Shown in pieces: positions 1 to 9,619 of a DNA stretch of 64,000 bases; position 1 is the stretch's first letter, and every line of letters starts with the position of its first letter. The stretch spans positions 1-64,000 of the forward strand of contig NZ_VIKW01000012.1 of NCBI RefSeq assembly GCF_009711975.1, written 5' to 3'. A program made the translations under genes and the position numbers. The DNA is from Anabaena sp. UHCC 0204. GTDB lineage: Bacteria; Cyanobacteriota; Cyanobacteriia; Cyanobacteriales; Nostocaceae. The notes under the pieces were generated by a model, which was given only the letters and a program-made list of their open reading frames with translations, made no database searches and was not told the origin of the DNA.

Positions 1-639
1 GTTGTTGCTAGTGTGATCGCTAGTATTGCGTCTCCAGCACACGCAGCAGTATTCAGTTTTTCCTTTTCAACCGTTAGTAATGTAGGTTCTAGTGATCGTA
101 TACCTGGTACTGTTACTGGTTTTATAGCTCTACCACAAACAAATGGTACTAGCCCAGCATATGAGATTGCTATTACATCTTATCCTGATGCTCTCATTGG
201 TATACCCTATAAGAGTTTTTCTGTATTTAAAACAATTCCCTTCACAATATATCAAAATAGCTTTACAGTGCTTAATGATACATTAATTGATGCAAATTTT
301 TTTGCTGTGTCTCAAGATTGGAATATTGGTTTTTTGTTAAATGGTAATTATGAGGGGAATTACTTTAATGCACTTTCAGGGCAGCAGAATCAAGTAATGA
401 ATTCTAATGGGTTTACAGGAGCTACATACTCTAAAATTACATTTCGTCCTGTTCAGTTACATAGTAATGGTGAAACTTATTCAAACTCCTTTCAACAACC
501 TGCTGATGTAAACGCTACTTCAGTCCCAGAACCAAGCGGGACTATCCCCACATTATTTGTGTCCATACTCGCTTTAGGATTTCTAAAAAAAACTAGAAAG
601 CATATTGTATCAAAAATTAGCATTAATAATGTTGTTTAA
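1..639 (+). CDS. PEP-CTERM anchored exported protein (5' end outside window)
   Basis: The frame is open from base 1, so the true start probably lies upstream; the first GTG at 13 falls inside what looks like a signal peptide. The first residues are hydrophobic and end in an AHA-A signal-peptidase-like site near residue 15. The mature part is rich in Ser, Thr, Asn and aromatic residues and matches no enzyme I recognise. The C-terminus has the sorting signal of the exosortase system: VPEPSG near residue 177, a hydrophobic helix (TLFVSILALGF), then a basic tail (KKTRKH). Such proteins are exported and processed by exosortase, often for surface or matrix roles. The substrate role is unknown. A strong terminator-like hairpin follows. 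Confidence 0.8.
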   Translation, partial: VVASVIASIASPAHAAVFSFSFSTVSNVGSSDRIPGTVTGFIALPQTNGTSPAYEIAITSYPDALIGIPYKSFSVFKTIPFTIYQNSFTVLNDTLIDANFFAVSQDWNIGFLLNGNYEGNYFNALSGQQNQVMNSNGFTGATYSKITFRPVQLHSNGETYSNSFQQPADVNATSVPEPSGTIPTLFVSILALGFLKKTRKHIVSKISINNVV

Positions 640-678
640 ACCCGTCTATAATAAACAATTAAAATTGATAATCAAAAT

Positions 679-704
679 GGTGCGTTACATTTAATTAACG
701 CACC
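679..704. terminator. bidirectional hairpin between convergent genes
   Basis: A perfect 9-bp inverted repeat, GGTGCGTTA and TAACGCACC with an 8-nt loop, lies between the convergent PEP-CTERM gene and gcvP. It also resembles the GGTGCGTTA-type palindromic repeats common in cyanobacteria, so it may be both repeat and terminator. Confidence 0.5.
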
Positions 705-714
705 CTACAATTAA

Positions 715-3594
715 CTAACTATAAGCCTCCATCGGTAAACAAGAACAAACAAAATTCCTATCCCCAAAAGCAGCATCTATCCTACCCACACTTGGCCAGA
801 ACTTATATTCCTTATTCCAACTTGCAGGATAAGCAGCTTGTTCACGGGAATAACCATGATTCCACTCACCAATAATCAAACTTTCCGCAGTGTGAGGAGC
901 ATTTTTCAAAAGATTATCGTGAATATCCATTTTACCAGATTCAATTGCGGCAACTTCCTCACGAATCGCAATCAAAGCATCACAAAATCTATCTAATTCC
1001 TGTTTAGATTCACTTTCTGTTGGTTCAACCATAATTGTCCCAGCAACAGGCCAAGAAACAGTAGGTGCATGAAAACCATAATCCATTAACCGCTTCGCAA
1101 TATCATCAATTTCGATCTGCGCTGATTTCTTCAAACTTCGCAAATCTAAAATACATTCATGTGCTACTAAACCATTTTTTCCCTGATACAAAACCGGATA
1201 ATAAGACTCTAATTTCTTAGCGATGTAATTAGCATTAAGAATTGCAATTTTGGTTGCTTTAGTTAAGCCATTTGCACCCATCATGGCAATATACATCCAA
1301 GAAATAACCAAAATACTCGCACTACCCCAAGGTGCAGCAGAAACCGCACCCAAATCACCACCCATTCTCACCACAGAATGTCCTGGTAAAAACGGCACAA
1401 GGTGAGAAGCAACACCAATGGGACCCATACCGGGACCACCACCACCATGAGGAATACAGAAAGTTTTGTGTAAGTTCAAGTGACAAACATCTGCACCAAT
1501 ATCACCAGGACGACAAATACCTACTTGGGCATTCATATTAGCCCCGTCCATGTAAACTTGTCCACCGTGACTATGAATGACAGCACAAATTTCTTGAATT
1601 GCTTCTTCAAATACCCCATGAGTTGATGGATATGTCACCATTAAAGCTGCTAATTCATGACTATGTTTTTCAGCTTTGGCTTTTAAATCATCAACATCAA
1701 TATTACCATGATCATCACAAGCAACTCCCACAACTTTCATTCCACACATTACCGCACTAGCCGGATTTGTGCCATGGGCAGATTGAGGAATTAAACAAAT
1801 GTTGCGATGTCCTTCTCCGCGACTTTGATGATATTCATGGATTACCAGAAGTCCAGAATATTCACCTTGAGAACCAGCATTTGGTTGTAAGGAAATTCCG
1901 GCAAAACCTGTAATTTCTCCTAACCATGCTTCTAATTGTTGAAACAGAATTTGATAACCTCTAGTTTGGGAAATTGGCGCAAAAGGATGAATTTTTCCAA
2001 ATTCTACCCAAGTTACAGGAATCATTTCTGAAGTTGCATTTAACTTCATGGTACAAGAACCCAAGGGAATCATTGAAGTTGTTAATGATAAATCCTTGGT
2101 TTCTAGTTGATGTAAATAACGCAACAATTCAGTTTCTGAATGGTAACGGTTAAAAACTGGATGGGTGAGATAATTACTTGTTCGTGATAATTGATAATTA
2201 GAAATTGGTAATTCTTCCACAGTAAAAGGTAATTGATCTTTCAGCGCAAAAATTTGCCAAATGTCAATTAAATCTACTTCTGTGGTAGTTTCATCTAAAG
2301 AAATACCAATAGTTGAATTATCAAAAATTCGTAAATTGATATTTCTCTCATTCGCAGCGTCAAGAATTGCTTCTAATTTGGTATTTCCCAACTCTACCCG
2401 CAGCGTGTCAAAGAAGTTTTCAGAACTGATTTTGTAACCTAACTTTTTCAATCCTGCTGCTAAAGTTGCAGTAAGTTCATGAATATTTTCAGCAATTTCC
2501 CTGAGTCCATCTGGACCATGATAAACTGCATACATACTCGCCATTACTGCCAATAAAACCTGGGCTGTGCAAATATTACTGGTGGCTTTATCTCTGCGAA
2601 TATGCTGTTCACGGGTTTGCAAAGCTAGACGTAACGCAGGTTTACCATGAATATCTTTTGATACTCCCACAATTCGCCCTGGAACTAGCCGTTTATACTC
2701 TTCTTTAGTGGCAAAATAAGCAGCGTGTGGTCCCCCAAATCCCAAGGGAATTCCGAAGCGTTGGGTGCTACCTACGGCTATATCAGCCCCTAATTCACCA
2801 GGGGGTGTGAGTAATATTAAACTTAAAGGATCTGCGGCTACAGTCACCAATGCACCCTGAGCATGGGACTTTGTGATAAAATTGCGGTAGTCGTAAATAG
2901 TACCATCAGTTGCAGGATATTGAAGAACTGCCCCAAAAATGGTTTCTGTGAAATCAAAAGTTTGATGATCACCGATAATGATATTTATACCAAGAGGTTT
3001 AGCTCTTGTTTGCAATACATCAATGGTTTGAGGATGACATTCACGGGATACAAAATAGTTATGTGATTTATTTTTGCAGATACCATAACTCATACTCATG
3101 GCTTCTGCTGCTGCTGTCGCTTCATCTAATAAAGAAGCGTTAGCAATTTCTAACCCGGTTAAGTCTATGATCATAGTTTGGAAATTTAGCAATGCTTCCA
3201 AACGTCCTTGGGCAATTTCTGGTTGATAAGGGGTGTAAGCTGTGTACCAACCGGGATTTTCAAGAATATTACGTTGAATTACAGCAGGAGTAATACAGTC
3301 ATAATAGCCCATGCCAATAAATGAGCGATAAACTTGATTTTTGTCGGCTATTTGTTTTAGTTTTGCTAGTGCTGCATATTCGCTTTGTGCTGCTGGTAAT
3401 TTTAGTTCTTGATGAAAGCGAATTGCTTGGGGTACTGTTTTATCAATTAAGTCTTCAAGGTTGGTCAAACCTAATAATTCTAGCATTTGCTGTATATCAT
3501 CAGAGTTTAGTCCGATGTGTCTTTGAGCAAAGCTGCTTAATTTCTGACTGTTGTCAGCCAGAATATGGCGAGTACGAGGGGGATTAGCTACCAC
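715..3594 (-). CDS. gcvP: glycine dehydrogenase (decarboxylating), P-protein
   Basis: PLP-dependent P-protein of the glycine cleavage system. It decarboxylates glycine and passes the aminomethyl group to the lipoyl H-protein. In cyanobacteria this processes photorespiratory glycine. At 959 aa it has the usual length of the single-chain form. The N-terminal half contains the family segment FAQRHIG. The C-terminal half has the glycine-rich PLP site [18 protein letters not shown], whose Lys is the expected Schiff-base residue. gcvT and gcvH are not adjacent. The upstream gap holds a 28-bp palindrome but no glycine-riboswitch-like structure that I could see. Confidence 0.97.
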   Translation of the reverse strand: MVANPPRTRHILADNSQKLSSFAQRHIGLNSDDIQQMLELLGLTNLEDLIDKTVPQAIRFHQELKLPAAQSEYAALAKLKQIADKNQVYRSFIGMGYYDCITPAVIQRNILENPGWYTAYTPYQPEIAQGRLEALLNFQTMIIDLTGLEIANASLLDEATAAAEAMSMSYGICKNKSHNYFVSRECHPQTIDVLQTRAKPLGINIIIGDHQTFDFTETIFGAVLQYPATDGTIYDYRNFITKSHAQGALVTVAADPLSLILLTPPGELGADIAVGSTQRFGIPLGFGGPHAAYFATKEEYKRLVPGRIVGVSKDIHGKPALRLALQTREQHIRRDKATSNICTAQVLLAVMASMYAVYHGPDGLREIAENIHELTATLAAGLKKLGYKISSENFFDTLRVELGNTKLEAILDAANERNINLRIFDNSTIGISLDETTTEVDLIDIWQIFALKDQLPFTVEELPISNYQLSRTSNYLTHPVFNRYHSETELLRYLHQLETKDLSLTTSMIPLGSCTMKLNATSEMIPVTWVEFGKIHPFAPISQTRGYQILFQQLEAWLGEITGFAGISLQPNAGSQGEYSGLLVIHEYHQSRGEGHRNICLIPQSAHGTNPASAVMCGMKVVGVACDDHGNIDVDDLKAKAEKHSHELAALMVTYPSTHGVFEEAIQEICAVIHSHGGQVYMDGANMNAQVGICRPGDIGADVCHLNLHKTFCIPHGGGGPGMGPIGVASHLVPFLPGHSVVRMGGDLGAVSAAPWGSASILVISWMYIAMMGANGLTKATKIAILNANYIAKKLESYYPVLYQGKNGLVAHECILDLRSLKKSAQIEIDDIAKRLMDYGFHAPTVSWPVAGTIMVEPTESESKQELDRFCDALIAIREEVAAIESGKMDIHDNLLKNAPHTAESLIIGEWNHGYSREQAAYPASWNKEYKFWPSVGRIDAAFGDRNFVCSCLPMEAYS

Positions 3595-3719
3595 TAATGG
3601 TTCTCCGTGTTCTATTATATTAATATATTGTAATGATTACTCTAAAAAATTAGGGTTTTTCTAGAATAGACCTCTGGTGAAAATTAAATGTGCATAGTTT
3701 CAACCCCTTGTAGAGGCTT

Positions 3720-3747
3720 GTAGAGACGTTCCATGGAACGTCTCTAC
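3720..3747. repeat. 28-bp perfect palindrome (REP-like)
   Basis: Bases 3720-3747 are a perfect palindrome, GTAGAGACGTTCCA plus its complement. A degenerate relative (GTAGAGACGTTCC, then GGAACATTTCTA) occurs near 31631-31658. It sits between gcvP and the 1277-aa membrane gene, both on the minus strand, and could terminate the upstream transcript. Confidence 0.6.
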
Positions 3748-3786
3748 ATTCTTTTCTCCCTTAACTAATAAGTATTGGATCTCTCT

Positions 3787-6700
3787 TCAATCCCAATTTG
3801 CAAATTCATCGCTCATATTACGAAGTAAGGCTGTAATTTGGGTACGTCGGGTTTCAAAGTTAGCAGCAATGTAAATTAACAAAATACCAACGAATAAACC
3901 AACAATCCATTTTAAGAAAGAATAACTGAGGCTAAAAATTACTAATTGATAAATGCTAGTAATGAAAAAAGTAGCTGTACCAACATAGAGAAAGGCGCGG
4001 ATTTTTAAACCTAAACCGGCGAAAATGGTAATCAGACTAAAAATACCGGGGATAAAAGGCAGATTTTGATAAAACAAAATTGTCCAACCGCACATTAACC
4101 CACTTCCTAATATTCGTACACTGTGACGCAGGGGTTTAGATGTTGATAATTTTAGTTGTTCATCTATTTGGGCAATATATAGTAAAGATAAACCTATGGG
4201 TGTAATGTACCAGAGAGAATCTCTGAGGTTTAAATCATTAAACCAAGTAAATAATGCCCAATCAATTAATACTAAACTGATGTATGTAAAACGGATTTGT
4301 GTTGCAGTTTTGGCTAAAAAGACATAGTAAGCAGCAACAATAACTAAGGTAAGAGGATAAGTTTGTAGTCCCGTTGTTGCTAAAATGATTAATGGTAGGA
4401 TGTATGCTGTGCGTTGCCAAGGTGTTTTTGACCAACCTAATCTTTGCCAAGGTAGGATATATAGGAAATAGGCAAATAGGCAAGATATCGCCCCATTCCA
4501 AGGTAGCAATTGTGCAGATAATAATTGTCCTATTGGTAAGTTTTGCAAGTAAAAACCAATCATTCCTACTTCTACTAAACCAAAATAAACCCAGATTTCC
4601 TGATTTGTTTCTTCTGCATTTTCTCTGCCTTGCCAAATAGCATAACGAACTAAAAATAATCCTGTTCCTAATACTATAGATAAGTTAATTTGGATAGGTA
4701 AATTAATTGCCAATAGGAATAAAATACTACTCCAACACCAATGGAGATGGGCAATATTTTTGATTTCTCTCGGAGTTAGACAAAGGTAACTAATCAGCCA
4801 AGGTGTGAGGATACGATAAGCATACATGATGCTAGTACCAAGGGCTGACATAGCAATTAATCCATCACCTAAAGCCCCTCCTGAAGATAGAGACATTTGA
4901 TAAAATAGGAGTTCGTAGGCAGAAATTGATACGCCAATAATACCAAAATAAAGGAGTGGTTTAAATGCTTCTCTTCGTCTTCCTACACCAATTAAAATTA
5001 AGGCTACACCCAAAGAACAAAAACCTGTAAAGTCGGCAAATGTGGTTAACCGGAAAATGATACTAAATGCACCATAGATGAGGGGGAGAATGTGGAAACT
5101 ATTGGGTAATGTTTGTAATTGATGTTTTCGTCGCCACCATTCCCCGAATAGTTGAGTTGTTAAACCTAAAATGATGTTAGCTATGGCGATTCTTATAATT
5201 GAATGTTCGCCAAATCCTAATATTTCGGCTGTTAATAATTCTAAACACCAACCAATTCCATAAAATGCCGCTTCTTTGGATTCTCCCCAACTGCGATAGA
5301 CAATTGATCCTAAAATTATGGCTGTAGTGATGACATAAAGATACTCTGTTTTGATAATCCCTTGATAGATTAAGCTGGAGTGGAGAGTTAGGGCTGATAA
5401 TTCTATTGTACATAATGCGATCGCCCATTTATCACTTGCTGCTGCATAAATTGTCGCTAATTCTGTACCTTTGCGTAAAAGAAAACCACGCCATAGCCAT
5501 AAACTCAGAATTGTTAATGCAGTAACAATAAACCAACCGGATATTGTTAATTGGATTAAACCAAATACACCTTCCCATAATAATGCTGTGAGCAAACTTA
5601 GCCCAAAACCAATAATTGTTGCTGCATATATTTGGTTTCTTAAATAGCGAGTATTGATTAACATCACCCCTACACCTACACCCAAACCAATTAATCTAAT
5701 TCCTGGTGAGGGTAGAGTTAATAATTGGGAAATACCCACAGATAAAACACTTAAAAAACTATTAGTAGTCCGATTTGGTTCATTTGTACGAATAGCTAAA
5801 CCTGTTAATGCTAAAGGTGTAATTAACCAAATTATTCTGAAAGAGTTTTGATTTTGCCAATTACCATACCAATAAGTTTGAGCATTTACCCACAATAGAG
5901 AAAAACTGATTGCAGCCAATACTAAACCAATATGCCATGCACTACGTCGTCTTATGCCTTCACCAAGGCTAAATACCCATTCAGCTATCATCACAGCTAA
6001 TAAAATACCTGCCCAAATCTCTTGATTTAAACTTGGAAAAAACCAATTAATGCTAGAAAAAAGTGTCAATACTCCCATGCTATGAGTTAGGTATATTAAG
6101 GGAGGAGAAAAGGCTGCCCGACGTTGAACAAATGTAGCTAGAGTAATAGTAGAAAATAAAAGATTAACTGTCCTTAATGTTGGATTTACTAAACCAATAA
6201 TTGTTAAACAAATTCCTAAAGTTAGAGTTAGCTGTTCTCCAAAATTTGCCAATTCTTGATTTTCTTGATCATGTAATTTATCTGTTATCCATAACATCAA
6301 GATAATGTAAGGAAATAAAGCAATACTTAATAATGCCCAAGGTTCATTTTGTGAGTTAGTTAAAGTAGTAGCTGTACTAATTACTAATCTTTGTAATTCA
6401 TTAGGTACTAACCGCCAACCTAGCCAAATTGTCTGTAAACCTATTAAGAAAATAGCGATAAAATCAAATTTTAAATTATATCTTTGCAAGCGACGACTCA
6501 AAAACCACAAACTCAAACCACTGACTATAATCGCTTGGGCTGGTTGAGTGATAACTGAAACTACCCAACCTAAAAATAATAAACTTCCTCCTAGCTTTTC
6601 CCACAGTACAGGAGGATTGGTAGAGATATTTTTTGCTGATAGCCAAATTACCAAACCGCCACAAATTCCAATTGCTAAACCTAATTGAGTAATATTAACT

Positions 6701-7620
6701 CCACTGAGGAAAATAGCCCTTGTTAGTAAAGTAAATAAAGCATAAACTAGAAAGGTAAAATATAAACTAATTCCCGATTGTGGAGGTTCTGAATTTGTAT
6801 TTTCTTCTGGTTGGGTTAATTGATTATAAGCAGTAATAGCTGTTGTTCCTACCATTGCTAAATAAACAGCGATTAGAGGAAAATTTGATAATTTCCAACC
6901 CCAATGTAAATAACTCAAACCAATAATATTAACTAAAGGTAATTTACCAGTGGGAAAATTAGTAATAATATGGCGATTTTGGCAAAGTTGATTAGTAATA
7001 AATGTGAGAGTCAGTGAAGCAATTCCCATCACAATTAAGTTCAATGGATTTTGCCACAAACTGAAGCTATCCATTGCCCAAAAGTTGATAGGAACTAATA
7101 ACAATGTCACAATTAATAACGTCTGTGCAGTTAACCTTAAATTGCTCTGCTTCGCTGCCCAAATCGTAAAACCACAAAAACTTAAAGTATAGGCAAATAA
7201 CACTCCATACTGTCCAACTGCGGGAAATCTTTCCCACTGACTTGCAGCGAGAACACCGGAGGAAAGCACTACTAAAAATACACCCAAAAATAGCAACCAC
7301 CGCACACTTAACTCTTCACCAAAAGATTGCAACAGCGAATTAACAAAACTGGGTTTTTTCGGTGCTTTTGGGATAGGAACAATTAACGGTCTGTTCGCGG
7401 CTGTAGGAGGTATCAAAACTACGTCTGGTTCAGATTCAGTCTGAGGTGTAAATACCACAGCAGAAACGAGATACTGTCGGGCTATTTGCTTAACCTGATC
7501 ATCAGATATTAAACCCAGTTCTAGTAAGTAATCTAGTCCTAGCAATAAGTCAGGATGATCTGATGGTACTCTAACTGGGATTTTCTGCGATCGCTCAAAA
7601 GGATCAAAAGGTTGTGTCAT
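3787..7620 (-). CDS. giant polytopic membrane protein (DUF2157-like N-terminal segment)
   Basis: 1277 aa. The first ~110 residues are soluble and contain a short helical segment (DLLLGLDYLLELGLISDDQVKQIARQYL) of the kind found before DUF2157 membrane domains, then a Pro-rich linker. From about residue 115 to the end the protein is almost continuous hydrophobic helices, roughly thirty or more. The first helix pair with the SQWERFPAVGQYGVLFAY loop is the part that resembles DUF2157. No catalytic motif is visible. Only short loops separate the helices, and the final ~25 residues are charged. Related large membrane proteins of unknown function occur in cyanobacteria. It may have grown by internal duplication of membrane segments. 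Confidence 0.75.
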   Translation of the reverse strand: MTQPFDPFERSQKIPVRVPSDHPDLLLGLDYLLELGLISDDQVKQIARQYLVSAVVFTPQTESEPDVVLIPPTAANRPLIVPIPKAPKKPSFVNSLLQSFGEELSVRWLLFLGVFLVVLSSGVLAASQWERFPAVGQYGVLFAYTLSFCGFTIWAAKQSNLRLTAQTLLIVTLLLVPINFWAMDSFSLWQNPLNLIVMGIASLTLTFITNQLCQNRHIITNFPTGKLPLVNIIGLSYLHWGWKLSNFPLIAVYLAMVGTTAITAYNQLTQPEENTNSEPPQSGISLYFTFLVYALFTLLTRAIFLSGVNITQLGLAIGICGGLVIWLSAKNISTNPPVLWEKLGGSLLFLGWVVSVITQPAQAIIVSGLSLWFLSRRLQRYNLKFDFIAIFLIGLQTIWLGWRLVPNELQRLVISTATTLTNSQNEPWALLSIALFPYIILMLWITDKLHDQENQELANFGEQLTLTLGICLTIIGLVNPTLRTVNLLFSTITLATFVQRRAAFSPPLIYLTHSMGVLTLFSSINWFFPSLNQEIWAGILLAVMIAEWVFSLGEGIRRRSAWHIGLVLAAISFSLLWVNAQTYWYGNWQNQNSFRIIWLITPLALTGLAIRTNEPNRTTNSFLSVLSVGISQLLTLPSPGIRLIGLGVGVGVMLINTRYLRNQIYAATIIGFGLSLLTALLWEGVFGLIQLTISGWFIVTALTILSLWLWRGFLLRKGTELATIYAAASDKWAIALCTIELSALTLHSSLIYQGIIKTEYLYVITTAIILGSIVYRSWGESKEAAFYGIGWCLELLTAEILGFGEHSIIRIAIANIILGLTTQLFGEWWRRKHQLQTLPNSFHILPLIYGAFSIIFRLTTFADFTGFCSLGVALILIGVGRRREAFKPLLYFGIIGVSISAYELLFYQMSLSSGGALGDGLIAMSALGTSIMYAYRILTPWLISYLCLTPREIKNIAHLHWCWSSILFLLAINLPIQINLSIVLGTGLFLVRYAIWQGRENAEETNQEIWVYFGLVEVGMIGFYLQNLPIGQLLSAQLLPWNGAISCLFAYFLYILPWQRLGWSKTPWQRTAYILPLIILATTGLQTYPLTLVIVAAYYVFLAKTATQIRFTYISLVLIDWALFTWFNDLNLRDSLWYITPIGLSLLYIAQIDEQLKLSTSKPLRHSVRILGSGLMCGWTILFYQNLPFIPGIFSLITIFAGLGLKIRAFLYVGTATFFITSIYQLVIFSLSYSFLKWIVGLFVGILLIYIAANFETRRTQITALLRNMSDEFANWD

Positions 7621-7685
7621 AAATTGTAGCTTTATAAGTATATACTTGTAATTATGGTTTCGATTTTAGTATATGTTGGCTTACA

Positions 7686-8072
7686 TTGTGCCACTTATCT
7701 AGCTGGGTAAATATTAAGACCTGTAAACATCCTTTGATATTATTTACCATTGGATGTCCAATATCTTCTGCACTTGGAAAAATTGATCCTTTCAATAGCA
7801 AAGCATATATTGGACGTGGTAGATTCCTAGCTTTCATGAATAACTACAAAGGAGCAATTCAAGACTATAAACAAGCTATTAATAAATATCCTGAATTAGT
7901 TGAGCCTTACATGGATCTTGCGGTAGTTAGTTGTGTATTAGAAAATAAAAAAAGAGCAATCAGAGATTATCAAAAAGCGGTAAATATCTCGAAAAGACAA
8001 GGATGAATAGAAAAGCAAAACGAAGCAATGAAAAGGCTTCGAGAAATACAACAGAATCAATGTTCATTATAA
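7686..8072 (+). pseudogene. broken TPR-repeat gene fragment
   Basis: From TTG at 7686 the frame encodes 106 aa ending in about two tetratricopeptide repeats (RFLAFMNNYKGAIQDYKQAINKYP and the following helix pair). The frame closes at TGA 8004-8006. Past that stop the same frame continues for 21 more sense codons (IEKQNEAMKRLREIQQNQ) to TAA at 8070. That continuation reads as the normal amphipathic C-terminus of a TPR protein. The N-terminal ~35 residues are Cys-rich and not TPR-like, so the 5' end also looks lost. I read it as a decayed TPR gene. A short functional 106-aa protein is less likely. Confidence 0.6.
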
Positions 8073-8150
8073 TCACCTATCACCTATTCATGTTTTAAAA
8101 GAGTAGAATGTGAGATTATGCTTGATCAATCCTAATTAAAATCATAGTTT

Positions 8151-8921
8151 ATGAAAGTTGTAGAAGAAACCAAGACTAGATTAGTCATTAAACATCAACC
8201 AATAGCCAACTGGTTCTCAGGTAGTATATTATTTATCGCAGGATTAAGTTTTTGGATTTATTTAATAGCTTTTGATTTTACTTCCCTGCGTCTTACCTGC
8301 AAACGTTCCGCACCTCCAGAAATTAACTGCGAATTAAATAAATTTGCATTTTTGGGAAGGATAGAAAAACGCAAAATCTTTGATCCTCAACAAGCATACA
8401 TTCAAACAAAAATCGGTAGTAAAGGCAGTAAAAATTATCAAATAATTATTGTTAGTAAATTTGGAGAATTTCGGCTTTTACCTCATGTTAGCTATCAAGA
8501 TAATGAGAAATTTGTGATTAAATTTAATAGCTTCATAAATTCTAATGAAAGCTTGTTGATATTACAACAAAATCAGCGGAGCTATCTATTATTTATCAGC
8601 TTATTTATGTTAGTGATGACAGTAATTGGTGCTTCCTTAGCAACATCATCTGCCACAACCTGCACCTTTTATAAAAGTATCAATAAAGTTTGTATAGAAC
8701 GTCAAGGTTTACGTAGCAAGGAAATGATCGAGTATCCTCTAGAAGATATTGTGAATTTACATATTCAAGATAAGCAAGTTAAATATTCTAAAGTTTATCG
8801 GGCTGTAATTTTCCTTAAAAATACTCAAGAGATTCCCATTAATCCCCAATATACAGATAAAATAAGTGTCGAAAATGTAGTTACTAGAATTCGTTATTTT
8901 CTCAGTGGTGAATTTTTATAG
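8151..8921 (+). CDS. hypothetical two-helix membrane protein
   Basis: 256 aa, not recognised by name. One hydrophobic helix lies at about residues 20-42 and another at about 143-165. The soluble segment between them is about 100 residues with an IVVSKFGEFRLLP core. The C-terminal part after helix two is a beta-rich region (TCTFYKSINKVCIERQGL onward) reminiscent of small membrane-associated PH-like domains. The ATG at 8151 follows AT-rich DNA with no clear Shine-Dalgarno. The gene stands alone, with a degraded TPR gene before it and a convergent defence-like pair after it. Confidence 0.6.
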   Translation: MKVVEETKTRLVIKHQPIANWFSGSILFIAGLSFWIYLIAFDFTSLRLTCKRSAPPEINCELNKFAFLGRIEKRKIFDPQQAYIQTKIGSKGSKNYQIIIVSKFGEFRLLPHVSYQDNEKFVIKFNSFINSNESLLILQQNQRSYLLFISLFMLVMTVIGASLATSSATTCTFYKSINKVCIERQGLRSKEMIEYPLEDIVNLHIQDKQVKYSKVYRAVIFLKNTQEIPINPQYTDKISVENVVTRIRYFLSGEFL

Positions 8922-9016
8922 AACTGAGAACATAATTTGATAATCTAGAATTTCTAATTGATTTTTGAACATACAGCACTTCTCGATGTTATGAGTTACA
9001 AAACTCTACCCCCTTT

Positions 9017-9619
9017 TTATATTGGCTCAAATTTAGATATAGCATTGATAGCCCTTTGTAGGCTTGGGGAATATAACTTAGCTACTTCCATTTGCCAGTA
9101 GTTATTAACAAAGTAAATCAACTGTCCATTATAGTCTCTACCTACCTTTGCAGTGCTGTTGGACTGTGGAACTATAGCCTCATGCAATTCACGTTTTTTA
9201 GATTTTCTCGCTATATTAATCAATGTTTGTTTCGGATCACTAATTTCGTCTACATTTTGAGGAATCAATGTTTGTGAAACTACTAAGAATTTGGCAAAGC
9301 TTTCACTATCAGCTAAAAGCCATGCTTCTACTTCCCTGACAGCGATACGAAACAACAGATTAGGATGTTTTGGATATGGTAGCCATTCTTGAATTAGTTC
9401 TTGTGGACACTCTGCTCTGTCAAGGTCTGTTAAAACTATATAAGGCGTTCCTTTGGCAGCATTATTAAATCCTTTTATATTCTTTTTAAGATAGCCGAAA
9501 CCGTTTTTAGAATAACAATTACCCACTATATAAGGGCGGTTTGATTGGTGTAAAATTGCTCGCAATACAGCTTCACTCAGTGGGTCTTCAACAGCTAAAT
9601 TAATAGGTATCAAATCCAC
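9017..9619 (-). CDS. DUF4276-like / TOPRIM-like putative nuclease partner of the adjacent ATPase
   Basis: 200 aa. An acidic residue near the N-terminus (NLAVEDPLSEAVL) and a downstream DxD (IVLTDLDRAECP) give the spacing of a TOPRIM-type metal site. The segment REVEAWLLADSESFAKFL is the hallmark I associate with DUF4276 proteins. The gene starts with GTG whose G is the last base of the ATPase stop TAG (TAGTG), so translation is probably coupled. Pairing of an AAA/ABC-type ATPase with a TOPRIM-like nuclease is the architecture of OLD and PARIS-type anti-phage systems. Assignment to the DUF4276 family is by recognition only. Confidence 0.65.
   Translation of the reverse strand: MDLIPINLAVEDPLSEAVLRAILHQSNRPYIVGNCYSKNGFGYLKKNIKGFNNAAKGTPYIVLTDLDRAECPQELIQEWLPYPKHPNLLFRIAVREVEAWLLADSESFAKFLVVSQTLIPQNVDEISDPKQTLINIARKSKKRELHEAIVPQSNSTAKVGRDYNGQLIYFVNNYWQMEVAKLYSPSLQRAINAISKFEPI

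Noticed and set aside
3595-3786. Glycine riboswitch upstream of gcvP
   Set aside because: No tandem aptamer-like stems or conserved core; only a simple 28-bp palindrome that also occurs elsewhere in degenerate form.
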